DNA of 64,000 nt from Candidatus Cetobacterium colombiensis (GTDB taxonomy: Bacteria; Fusobacteriota; Fusobacteriia; Fusobacteriales; Fusobacteriaceae). Numbering within the stretch: position 1 is the stretch's first letter; every line of letters starts with the position of its first letter. The position numbers were made by a program, and so were the translations under genes. The notes beneath the pieces are model-generated. The model did no database searches. It was not told where the DNA came from and was given only the letters and a program-made list of their open reading frames with translations. Location of the stretch: positions 62,001-126,000 of the forward strand of contig NZ_JAVIKH010000006.1 of the NCBI RefSeq assembly GCF_033962415.1, given 5' to 3'. Shown in pieces: positions 1-7,832 of the stretch.

Positions 1-2
1 AT

Positions 3-257
3 TTACCTGAATGTGTTTACACATGTATGAGTGGAGCTATGAGAAAAGATCACGAAACTGGATATGTTACTTACGATAAAAACAAATGTGCAAGTTGCTA
101 TATGTGTATAATGGCTTGTCCTTATGGAACTTTAAAAGAAGATAAGTTGACTAAAAAAGAGATTATGAAATGTAATATGTGTACTCATATTCCCGATGGG
201 CCACAATGTGTTGCAAAATGTCCTATGGCTGCCATTACTCTTGAGGAGGTAGAATAA
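3..257 (+). CDS. 4Fe-4S ferredoxin-type electron-transfer subunit (5' end outside window)
   Basis: The reading frame is open to the window edge, so an internal Met at 27 is unlikely to be the true start; 84 residues are visible. Cys residues fall in two CxxCxxC..CP-type groups (CASCYMCIMACP and CNMCTHIPDGPQC..KCP), the pattern of HycB/HydN/CooF-like proteins that carry several 4Fe-4S clusters. A further PECVYTC motif precedes them. The stop overlaps the next start (TAATG), so the two are translationally coupled. The likely role is passing electrons between the following flavoprotein and a catalytic subunit encoded upstream of the window. The catalytic partner cannot be seen. Confidence 0.85.
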   Translation, partial: LPECVYTCMSGAMRKDHETGYVTYDKNKCASCYMCIMACPYGTLKEDKLTKKEIMKCNMCTHIPDGPQCVAKCPMAAITLEEVE

Positions 258-1519
258 TGAAATATGTTATAATTGGAGCTTCTGCTGCTGGAATAAATGG
301 TGCTGAAAATTTAAGAGCTTTAGATAAAGACGGAGAAATCATTTTAATATCTAAAGATACTCATGTTTATTCTAGATGTATTCTTCATCACTACATTGGA
401 GAAATGAGAGATGTTGATGGTATTAACTTTGTAGATAAAGATTTTTTTGAAAAAAATAATATAAATTGGATTAAAGGTAGAGAAGTTATCTCTTTAGATG
501 AAAATAAAAAAATTATCACTCTTGATGATGGGGAAGTAATCTCTTATGACAAGGTTTTAATCGCTTCTGGTTCAAGACCATTTTTCCCACCAATTGAAAA
601 TATAAATGATAAAGAAAATGTTGTGGGACTAAAATCTTTAGACGATTGCAATAAAATTATTGAAATTTCAAAAAAAGCAAAAAATATTGTGGTAATTGGA
701 GCTGGATTAATTGGAATGGATGCCATAACAGGTTTACTTCACAATCCAAATGTACATGCTAATCTATCTCTAATAGAAATGTCCGATAGATTATTACCTT
801 TACAACTTGATAAAGAAGCATCTATTACTTATGAAAAAAAATTATTAGAAAAAGGTGTAAAACTATTTTTTAACTCTAAAGTTACAAAACTAAATGTAAA
901 TCCTAAAAATTCAAACTTAATTAATTGTTTAAGTTTAGTAGACGATGGTTGCGACATTGAACTTTTAGCAGATTTAGTTATTGTTTGTGCTGGAGTTAAA
1001 TCTAACACTGAATTTTTACAAAATACCTCTGTGGAATTTGATAAAATTGGACTTCTTTTCAATGAAAAAGGAGAAACTAATGTAAAAGATATTTATGGTG
1101 CTGGAGACGTTAGTGGTAGAGGAACTATCTGGTCTGTAGCAGTTAAAGATGGAATTGTAGCTACATCAAATATGGCTGGAGTTGAAAGAATTATGGATGA
1201 TTTCTTCTTCGCTAAATCAACTATGAACTTTTTTGATATTCCCACTTTATCTTTAGGATGTCAAAGTATATATGAAAAAAATCCAAGTATAATTGTAGAA
1301 TCTATTAGAGAAAGAAATGGTGTCTACAAGAAAATAGCTCATAGAGATGGAAAAATTTATGGAGCTATTATCCAAGGTGATCTTTCTTATACTGGTGTTT
1401 TAACTCAATTAATCAGATTAGGGATTGATTTTTCAAAAATTAAAAAATCTATTTTCAACATTGACTATTCTGATTTTTTCAATATAAATTCAGAACTAGA
1501 ATTTGAATACAAAAATTAA
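257..1519 (+). CDS. FAD/NAD(P)-dependent pyridine nucleotide-disulfide family oxidoreductase
   Basis: This 420-residue protein has the two-dinucleotide-fold layout of the rubredoxin reductase/NADH oxidase family. An N-terminal FAD fold has the glycine motif GASAAG near residue 7. A second NAD fold carries VVIGAGLIG near residue 150. The FAD-closing motif IYGAGDVSG lies near residue 280. A Cys sits in SRCILHHYIGE near residue 45, where this family often has a redox Cys. The strong ribosome site GAGGAGGT lies inside the end of the preceding Fe-S gene. It probably moves electrons between NAD(P)H and the Fe-S protein. The pair recalls the small subunits that accompany clostridial nitrate reductases, but the substrate is inferred, not shown. 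Confidence 0.85.
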   Translation: MKYVIIGASAAGINGAENLRALDKDGEIILISKDTHVYSRCILHHYIGEMRDVDGINFVDKDFFEKNNINWIKGREVISLDENKKIITLDDGEVISYDKVLIASGSRPFFPPIENINDKENVVGLKSLDDCNKIIEISKKAKNIVVIGAGLIGMDAITGLLHNPNVHANLSLIEMSDRLLPLQLDKEASITYEKKLLEKGVKLFFNSKVTKLNVNPKNSNLINCLSLVDDGCDIELLADLVIVCAGVKSNTEFLQNTSVEFDKIGLLFNEKGETNVKDIYGAGDVSGRGTIWSVAVKDGIVATSNMAGVERIMDDFFFAKSTMNFFDIPTLSLGCQSIYEKNPSIIVESIRERNGVYKKIAHRDGKIYGAIIQGDLSYTGVLTQLIRLGIDFSKIKKSIFNIDYSDFFNINSELEFEYKN

Positions 1520-1536
1520 AATAAAGGAGAATTATA

Positions 1537-2475
1537 ATGATTAAAGAGACAATTGATAGGTTGGAGCGTTTCCCTGTAGGAGCTATTGCTACAACTGTCG
1601 GGGCGGCTACTCTTGCCAATGCCTTTTTATTACTAAATTTTACATATCTTAGAAACATATTTATGATTATTGGAATAGTGGTTTTTATTTTAGCCACAAT
1701 TAAAATTTTTAGACACAAGGAAGCTTTTTTAGCAGAGTATAGTAATACTATTCCAGCTAGTTTATATGGAACATATTCAATGTTAGCAATGATTATTGGA
1801 GCATTTTTACTTCCATATAGTGCTTTTTTAGGAAAAAACCTTTGGTTATTTGGTGTGTTTTTTCATGCCTTTGCCATATGTATTTTTACCTATAGAAATG
1901 TTATCAAAAACTTTAAAATTGATACATTTGTACCTAGTTGGTTTGTAACTTATAATGGAATAATGGTTTCTATTGTTGTAGGAGGAGCTATGAATGAACC
2001 TACAATTTCAAAATATGTTTTAATTTATGGAATTTCAGTATTTTTCATTATAATTCCATTTATGATTAGAAGACTTATTATAAAACCTTTGCCTGATATG
2101 GTTTATCATACAAAAGCCATTTTACTTGCACCTTCTAGTCTTTGTTCTATTGGATATTTAAATGTTGTAAAAGAGCCTAATTTATACTTTGCTTTTTTCC
2201 TTTACGCTATTGTTTTTGTAACACTAATTTCAATACTTTTAAGTATCCCTAAATTTTTTAGTTTTGATTTCCACCCTGGTTTTGCAGGAACAACCTTCCC
2301 AATGGCCGTTGGAACAGTGGCATCATTTAGATTTAGTGCTTATTTAGCTAGTATAAATCTTCTAGAATATTCAAATATTATTAGAAATATTGCAGGTATT
2401 CAACTTTATGTTACAACAGGAATAATCATATTTGTATTTTATAATTTCTTAAAAAAAATTAAACCTACAGTTTAA
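1537..2475 (+). CDS. TDT-family (TehA/Mae1/Ssu1-like) membrane carrier
   Basis: This 312-residue, strongly hydrophobic protein has about ten predicted membrane segments. It starts with a short amphipathic stretch ending RFPVGAIATT, typical of the tellurite-resistance/dicarboxylate transporter family. The motif HPGFAGTTFPMAVGT near residue 248 fits the conserved HPG..TFP segment of these carriers. It follows the flavoprotein by 17 bases with AAGGAG as ribosome site, so it belongs to the same operon. Family members export C4-dicarboxylates, sulfite or similar anions. A paralogue lies at 24196-25119, again next to a redox enzyme. Substrate unknown. Confidence 0.8.
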   Translation: MIKETIDRLERFPVGAIATTVGAATLANAFLLLNFTYLRNIFMIIGIVVFILATIKIFRHKEAFLAEYSNTIPASLYGTYSMLAMIIGAFLLPYSAFLGKNLWLFGVFFHAFAICIFTYRNVIKNFKIDTFVPSWFVTYNGIMVSIVVGGAMNEPTISKYVLIYGISVFFIIIPFMIRRLIIKPLPDMVYHTKAILLAPSSLCSIGYLNVVKEPNLYFAFFLYAIVFVTLISILLSIPKFFSFDFHPGFAGTTFPMAVGTVASFRFSAYLASINLLEYSNIIRNIAGIQLYVTTGIIIFVFYNFLKKIKPTV

Positions 2476-2510
2476 AAAAAAGCTTGAGTCCAACGACTCA
2501 AGCTTTTTTA
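2474..2510. terminator. bidirectional intrinsic terminator
   Basis: A perfect hairpin with arms AAAAAAGCTTGAGTC and GACTCAAGCTTTTTT around a CAAC loop lies between two convergent genes. Both strands end in a T run, so it can stop transcription from either side. Confidence 0.9.
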
Positions 2511-3296
2511 AATCTCTATAGCTACTCCAAAATGATCTGAAATTATCTTTTTATTTTCTCCATTGAAAATTACTTCGCTTCTTTTTATTTCACACTTTTC
2601 ATTTGTAAAAATAAAATCTATTCTTTTGGGGTTAGTACACTTTCCTTCCCAGCCTGCGATAACTCCAGGTACAGTTACTCCACTGTCCTTTTCCAATGCA
2701 TCTAAATACGTATCTCTAAGATTTTTTCCCATTAAATAATCATACCCTTCCCCTTTTACATTGGCATCATTATTAAAATCTCCCATTAGAAAATATCTAT
2801 TTCCTCTTTTAGTTGCAAATTCAATTAACTCATCTAACTGATTTTCAAAAGGATTATCCAAATCTTTCCACCATCCCATATGGCAACAGTAAAAATCTAT
2901 TCTCTCTCCTGAAACTATCTTTGACACTAAAGTAAATTTTCTAGTTTTCCAAAAACTTGTATCTTTTGTTTTCCCTATAAACTCTCCCAAATCCTCTTCT
3001 GCTTCCCCTTTAAAAAGAATCCCTGTTCCTTCATGAAATATATCATATCCAACATGATGATAATCCCATCTATAATTATACTGAGCTCCTAAAGTTTTTA
3101 GCTCTTTACAAAGTAAATCAATAAAGTTTCCTTCTCTTATATCTCCATATAAAACTTTCTCTTCTATCAATTGATTCACTTCTTGTAGAGCTATAACTTC
3201 ATAGCCCTCTTCAGCTATTACTTTAGCCAAGTATTTCATCTTATTAATTTGATCCTTTTCCTGCCAAGAGTGACAGTTTAATGTCAGTAGTTTCAT
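2508..3296 (-). CDS. endonuclease/exonuclease/phosphatase (EEP) family hydrolase
   Basis: The 262-residue protein has the EEP metal-site motifs in order: LTLNCHSW (Asn ligand) at the N-terminus, IALQEVNQ (Glu ligand) near residue 37, FLMGDFNNDA near residue 170, and ISDHFGVAIEI at the C-terminus (catalytic Asp-His). No signal peptide is visible, so it acts in the cytoplasm. The family includes DNA repair nucleases, sphingomyelinases and inositol-phosphate phosphatases. It follows the PTS gene by 8 bases and is the last gene of the alpha-glucoside operon, which favours a small phosphorylated substrate over DNA, though this is only inference. Confidence 0.85.
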   Translation of the reverse strand: MKLLTLNCHSWQEKDQINKMKYLAKVIAEEGYEVIALQEVNQLIEEKVLYGDIREGNFIDLLCKELKTLGAQYNYRWDYHHVGYDIFHEGTGILFKGEAEEDLGEFIGKTKDTSFWKTRKFTLVSKIVSGERIDFYCCHMGWWKDLDNPFENQLDELIEFATKRGNRYFLMGDFNNDANVKGEGYDYLMGKNLRDTYLDALEKDSGVTVPGVIAGWEGKCTNPKRIDFIFTNEKCEIKRSEVIFNGENKKIISDHFGVAIEI

Positions 3297-3304
3297 TTTA
3301 AAAT

Positions 3305-4936
3305 TTATCTCCCTAATATATCAATTATTTTACATTTTAGTATATCTGCTTTAGGTCCATATATAGCTTGAACTCCACAGTCTTTTATTATTAAACCTAT
3401 AGAACCTGTTTTTTTCCATAAATTTTTATCTCCAACTACACCTGAGTCTTTTACTGTTACTCTAAGTCTTGTCATACACGCATCAACTTCAACAATATTT
3501 TCGCTACCACCTAAAAGTTCTATAATTCTAACTGGAATCTCTTCATGTTTTTCTGAAGATACTTTTTCGCTAACTTCCTCTTCTTCATCAATATAATTTC
3601 CTTTTCTACCAGGTGTTGGTAAATCATATTTTTTTATAATAACATTAAATAACCAGTAGTTTGCAAAGAAGAATCCTCCACTAACAACAACAAAGTTTAT
3701 TAAATCTTTATAAAGTCCAGCTTTCATCATTAAAGGAATACGTGATAGTAATTCTAAGAATCCAAAAGAGTGAACTCTTAAAGAGATAATATCTACAAGT
3801 GCAAAAGCCAGCCCTGTTAAAATTGCATAAGCCACATATAAAACTGGAGCTACGAACATAAACATAAATTCAATTGGCTCTGTTACCCCTGTTAAAAATA
3901 CTGCTAACATAGATGAAATGAATATTGTCTTATACTGAGCTTTTTTATCGCTATCAACATTATTTAACATAGCTAGTCCAATTCCTAAAAGTGAAGCTGT
4001 TGAAAGTATAACTTGACCAGCTTTAAATCTTGCTGGAACAACTGTTTCTAAAAGATTTTTGTATCCTTCTATGTTTCCAGCTGTTTTTAAATTGTTTAAA
4101 TCTGTTATCCAAGCTAACCATATTGGATCTTGTCCTGCTATTGTACTTCCCACTGCTGTTCCTGTTAAAACTTGATATGTTCCTCCAAGCTCTGTATAGT
4201 TCATTGGAATTGTTAACATATGATGTAATCCAAATGGAAGAAGTAATCTTTCCAATGCTCCATATATAAATGGTGCTATTACTGGTGCAGTATTTCTAGA
4301 TGTTGCAATCCACTCACCGAAACTATTTAATCCCCATTGAACAAAAGGCCATACTAAAGCTAAAACAGTCGCCATTACAAACGATCCAAATATAACTACA
4401 AATGGTACAAATCTTTTTCCATTGAAAAATGCTAAAGATTTTGGCAGTCTATCAAAGTTTTGATATTTATTAAATAATACCGCTCCTAAAAATCCTGAAA
4501 GAATCCCCACGAAAACTCCCATATTTAAAGCTGGAGCTCCCATAACCATAGTAAAGTAATTTTTTACTAATAGTTCCTGTCCAGTTAAAGATCTTATTAC
4601 TGTTTCTGAATTTCCAAGCATTGCAGCATTTACTCCAAATATAGCCCCTGTTATTCTATTTGTAAGTATAAATGCAATTACTCCTGCAAAAGCTCCACCA
4701 GCTTTTTCCTTTGCCCAAGATCCTCCAATTGCTGCAGCAAAAAGTATATTTAAGTTTACAATTACTCCCCAACCCATATCCTCTATAATTCTTCCAATCA
4801 TAGATAAACCACTTGTTCCAAGAAGTTTTCCAATAGAAACCATCAGTCCTGCTGCAGGCATTACTGCTATTACAACGATTAAAGCTTTTCCTAATTTTTG
4901 CCAAAAATCAAATGATACTAAACTTTTCTTTTTCAT
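3305..4936 (-). CDS. PTS glucose/maltose-type enzyme IICB
   Basis: This 543-residue protein has an N-terminal membrane IIC domain (about 1-420) and a C-terminal IIB domain with the phosphorylated Cys487 in EVDACMTRLRV. The IIC domain has the family segments NGKRFVPF, PFGLHHMLTIPMNYTELGG and TGVTEPIEFMFMF. A charged linker rich in Glu joins the domains. No IIA domain is present, so IIA-Glc must come from elsewhere. It is 23 bases downstream of the alpha-glucosidase gene in one operon. The closest functional match I recognise is MalP/MalB-like alpha-glucoside uptake with phosphorylation. Trehalose or another alpha-glucoside remains possible. Confidence 0.88.
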   Translation of the reverse strand: MKKKSLVSFDFWQKLGKALIVVIAVMPAAGLMVSIGKLLGTSGLSMIGRIIEDMGWGVIVNLNILFAAAIGGSWAKEKAGGAFAGVIAFILTNRITGAIFGVNAAMLGNSETVIRSLTGQELLVKNYFTMVMGAPALNMGVFVGILSGFLGAVLFNKYQNFDRLPKSLAFFNGKRFVPFVVIFGSFVMATVLALVWPFVQWGLNSFGEWIATSRNTAPVIAPFIYGALERLLLPFGLHHMLTIPMNYTELGGTYQVLTGTAVGSTIAGQDPIWLAWITDLNNLKTAGNIEGYKNLLETVVPARFKAGQVILSTASLLGIGLAMLNNVDSDKKAQYKTIFISSMLAVFLTGVTEPIEFMFMFVAPVLYVAYAILTGLAFALVDIISLRVHSFGFLELLSRIPLMMKAGLYKDLINFVVVSGGFFFANYWLFNVIIKKYDLPTPGRKGNYIDEEEEVSEKVSSEKHEEIPVRIIELLGGSENIVEVDACMTRLRVTVKDSGVVGDKNLWKKTGSIGLIIKDCGVQAIYGPKADILKCKIIDILGR

Positions 4937-4959
4937 TTTAACATCCCCTTATTATTTAA

Positions 4960-6609
4960 TTAAATTTTATAAACTACACTTTCATATGGTCTAATTACAA
5001 AATTTTCTAAATCTTTTTCCATTACCTTATAGTTTGAAATTATAATGTCTTCAGTTTTTATATTAAACTCTGTTAAATTTAATTTCTTTTCATTTTCGCT
5101 TAAATTAGATAACACTAAGTATCTTTCGTTGTCTAGCTCTCTTAAATATGCAAATACATGTTTATCCTCTTCTAAAACTAATTTGAATTTTCCATGAGTC
5201 AATGTTTTACTACCTTTTTTCAATGAAATTAGATTTTTGTAGTGATTATAGATAGAGTTTTTATCATTTAATTGTTTTTCTACATTTATCTCTTTATAGT
5301 TTTCATTTACTTTTAGCCAAGGTTTTCCATTTGTGAATCCTCCGTGAGGAGTATCATTCCATTGCATAGGTGTTCTAGAATTATCTCTAGAAGTATTTGA
5401 AAGTATTTCTAAAACCTCTTTTTCACACATTCCAGCTTCTAGCTTTTCTTTTCCTTCGTTTATACTTTTTACATCTTGGAATTCAAGAATTGAATTAAAC
5501 TGTGTATTTGTCATTCCAATCTCTTGTCCTTGATAAATAAATGGTGTCCCTTTTTGTAAAAAATATGTTGTTGCAAAAGCCTTTGCTGACTCTAACCAAT
5601 ATTTTCCATCATTTCCCCATGTTGATGTACTTCTTGGTATGTCATGATTCTCTATAAATAAAGCGTTCCATCCGTTTCCTTCAAGAGCTAGTTGCCATTT
5701 ATTTAAAACATCCTTATATGATTTTGGACAAAACTTTGTATCCCCTTCATAGTCCCATAGTTTTAAATGTTCAAATTGAAATATCATATTGAACTTTCCA
5801 TTTTCTGCTCCAACCCATTCATCTGAGTTTTCTGCATCCACTCCATTTGCTTCTCCAACTGTAACTATGTTGTATTTATCAAATGTTTCCTCTTTTAATT
5901 CTTTTAAATATTTTTGAATTCCATCAACATTCATATGCATGTCAAAAGAGTCTACATATTTTTTTCCATGTGGATTTGGCATATCTGGAAAATTATCAGC
6001 TTTTTTTATATGACTTATAGCATCTACTCTAAATCCATCTATCCCTTTATCTAGCCACCAATTCATCATATTATAGATCTCTTTTCTCATCTCTTCATTT
6101 TCCCAATTTAAATCAGGTTGTTTTTTAGAAAAAAGATGTAAATAGTACTCTTCAGTTTTTTCACATTTTTCCCAAGCAGATCCTTTAAAGATGCTCTCCC
6201 AGTTGTTTGGTTCTTCTCCATCTTTTCCCTCTTTCCAAATGTACCAATCACGCTTTGGACTATCTTTTGATTCTCTAGCTTCTATAAACCATGGATGCTC
6301 ATCACTTGTATGGTTTATAACTAAATCAATGATTAACTTCATATCTCTTTTATGAGTTTCAGCTAAAAGTTTATCAAAATCTTGCATAGTTCCAAACTCT
6401 TCTAAAATATCTCTATAGTCGCTTATATCATATCCATTGTCATCGTTAGGACTTTTAAAAAATGGTGAAACCCAAATAAGATCTATTCCTAACTCTTTTA
6501 AATAATCTAACTTTTCAATAATTCCATTTAAATCTCCAATACCGTCTCCATTAGAATCTTTAAAACTTCTTGGATAAATTTGATACCCCACTAATTCTTT
6601 CCACCACAT
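4960..6609 (-). CDS. malL: GH13 alpha-glucosidase (oligo-1,6-glucosidase/maltase/trehalose-6-P hydrolase group)
   Basis: With the start at 6609 (MWWKELVG, preceded by AGGAGA) the protein is 549 residues, normal for GH13 subfamily 31. A longer frame to 6648 would start inside the operator. Catalytic residues are visible: nucleophile Asp196 in GFRVDAISH, acid/base Glu253 in VGEANG and Asp323 in ENHDIPR. The residue after the nucleophile is Ala, reported for alpha-1,4-acting members, while alpha-1,6 enzymes usually have Val. It shares an operon with the PTS IICB, so its natural substrate may be the phosphorylated disaccharide made by the PTS. GH13_31 enzymes other than TreC usually act on free sugars, so specificity is uncertain. 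Confidence 0.88.
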   Translation of the reverse strand: MWWKELVGYQIYPRSFKDSNGDGIGDLNGIIEKLDYLKELGIDLIWVSPFFKSPNDDNGYDISDYRDILEEFGTMQDFDKLLAETHKRDMKLIIDLVINHTSDEHPWFIEARESKDSPKRDWYIWKEGKDGEEPNNWESIFKGSAWEKCEKTEEYYLHLFSKKQPDLNWENEEMRKEIYNMMNWWLDKGIDGFRVDAISHIKKADNFPDMPNPHGKKYVDSFDMHMNVDGIQKYLKELKEETFDKYNIVTVGEANGVDAENSDEWVGAENGKFNMIFQFEHLKLWDYEGDTKFCPKSYKDVLNKWQLALEGNGWNALFIENHDIPRSTSTWGNDGKYWLESAKAFATTYFLQKGTPFIYQGQEIGMTNTQFNSILEFQDVKSINEGKEKLEAGMCEKEVLEILSNTSRDNSRTPMQWNDTPHGGFTNGKPWLKVNENYKEINVEKQLNDKNSIYNHYKNLISLKKGSKTLTHGKFKLVLEEDKHVFAYLRELDNERYLVLSNLSENEKKLNLTEFNIKTEDIIISNYKVMEKDLENFVIRPYESVVYKI

Positions 6610-6632
6610 TTTAATCTTCTCCTTAAATCTTT

Positions 6633-6695
6633 TTGCACTATTGTGCAAACGTTTGCCTTTTTTTCTATTCTAACATTAAATTTTATTTTTGTCTA
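6633..6695 (-). promoter_or_regulatory. promoter and LacI-type operators of the alpha-glucoside operon
   Basis: On the minus strand a -35 TAGACA (6690-6695) and -10 TAGAAT (6667-6672) are 17 bases apart. Just downstream are two overlapping inverted repeats: the perfect 12-base palindrome GCAAACGTTTGC (6645-6656), which fits LacI-family and cre-like operators, and TTGCAC-N4-GTGCAA (6633-6648). They lie between the transcript start and the ribosome site of malL. The LacI-family gene next door is the likely repressor. Confidence 0.78.
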
Positions 6696-6703
6696 GATAT
6701 AAA

Positions 6704-6742
6704 ACAAAAAAGTTGTAAAAAAAATACTACAACCTTTTTTAC
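6704..6742 (-). terminator. terminator of the LacI-type regulator
   Basis: On the minus strand GGTTGTAGTA pairs with TACAAC across a T-rich loop and is followed by TTTTTTG. It lies just after the regulator stop codon and before the malL promoter. Confidence 0.6.
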
Positions 6743-6745
6743 AAC

Positions 6746-7717
6746 TTAATTAAGTTCTATATCTATTACTTTATTAGTAAATTTTGAATCTCCTAAAATG
6801 TTATCTATCAATAAATTAACTGCTTCTATTCCCAATTTTTCAGGTTTTATATCCAGTAAAAAAACTTTATTTTTCCAAATTCTTTTTAAATTAGTTCTAT
6901 TAAAACTACCTATATTTATATTTTTTATATTAAATTTTTCCACATATTCTAAAAATCCTTTTAAAAGATTGTCATCTGAAACTATAAAATTTTTATAGTT
7001 CTCTTTAGCAAAAATTATTTCTGCTAATCTAAATCCCTCTTCTCTTGAAAAATCTTTCCCTAAATGGACAACACTTTGTATATTTAACTCTTTGCAAGCT
7101 TTTTTAAATCCTTCAACTCTATTAGTTGTCACTGTTAAGTTTTTATCTCCCCCAATAAAAACTGCACTATTTTCCCCCTTAGAAATTACTTTTTTTACCA
7201 TATCATAAGTTGCCTTGAGATTGTTGTTATCTACCCATAAAACTTCATCTTTTTCCTCTGGCTCTCCTACAATTACAAATGGAAATTGAAGTTCTTTTAA
7301 ATACTTAATACTTTTATCCCCTTTTCTCGTAGACATTAAGCAAATCCCATCAACTAATCCACTCTCAACTAGTTTTTTCGTTCCTTCATACTCCTCTTTT
7401 TCATTTTTACAAAAGTCATACATTATATAGTAGTCTCTTTCTTTCCCCTTTAAACTTATCCCCTGCATAACTTCTATAAAAAATGGACTAGAAAAAAGTG
7501 TTATGGCTTCTTTAGGCATTATTACCCCTAGAATCCCTGTTCTTTTTTTTACTAATCCTCTTGCCATTATATTAGGTTTATAATTTAATCTTTCAATAGA
7601 TTCTCTTACTTTTTCTTTTGTACTTTCACTTATTTTTGGATTATTAGATATTACTCTTGAAACTGTTGAAACTGATACCCCCGCATCTGTTGCAATCTCT
7701 TTTATTGTTACTTTCAT
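6746..7717 (-). CDS. LacI-family transcriptional regulator
   Basis: The 323-residue protein has the standard N-terminal helix-turn-helix (VTIKEIATDAGVSVSTVSRV, residues 3-22) and hinge NYKPNIMARGL, followed by a periplasmic-binding-type sugar sensor domain starting near residue 60 (GILGVIMP). Start at 7717 is preceded by GGGAG. It lies upstream of, and in the same direction as, the malL-PTS operon but has its own promoter and terminator. It most likely represses that operon through the operators at 6633-6656. MalR-type naming is plausible; the effector is unknown. Confidence 0.9.
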   Translation of the reverse strand: MKVTIKEIATDAGVSVSTVSRVISNNPKISESTKEKVRESIERLNYKPNIMARGLVKKRTGILGVIMPKEAITLFSSPFFIEVMQGISLKGKERDYYIMYDFCKNEKEEYEGTKKLVESGLVDGICLMSTRKGDKSIKYLKELQFPFVIVGEPEEKDEVLWVDNNNLKATYDMVKKVISKGENSAVFIGGDKNLTVTTNRVEGFKKACKELNIQSVVHLGKDFSREEGFRLAEIIFAKENYKNFIVSDDNLLKGFLEYVEKFNIKNINIGSFNRTNLKRIWKNKVFLLDIKPEKLGIEAVNLLIDNILGDSKFTNKVIDIELN

Positions 7718-7751
7718 ACATTGACGCTCCCTTATCTTTTCTATTTTCTAT

Positions 7752-7780
7752 ATTATATCTAACTTTACTAGTATTTACAA
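7752..7780 (-). promoter_or_regulatory. promoter of the LacI-type regulator
   Basis: On the minus strand -35 TTGTAA (7775-7780) and -10 TATAAT (7752-7757) are separated by 17 bases, about 35 bases before the start codon. Confidence 0.65.
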
Positions 7781-7796
7781 AATTTTTTATAAATTA

Positions 7797-7824
7797 AAAG
7801 AGATAGATCTCTCTATCTCTTTTA
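7797..7824 (-). terminator. terminator after the second PTS gene
   Basis: A perfect 12-base-pair stem AAAAGAGATAGA / TCTATCTCTTTT with a 4-base loop follows the PTS stop codon on the minus strand. Confidence 0.75.
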
Positions 7825-7832
7825 AGAATTAA

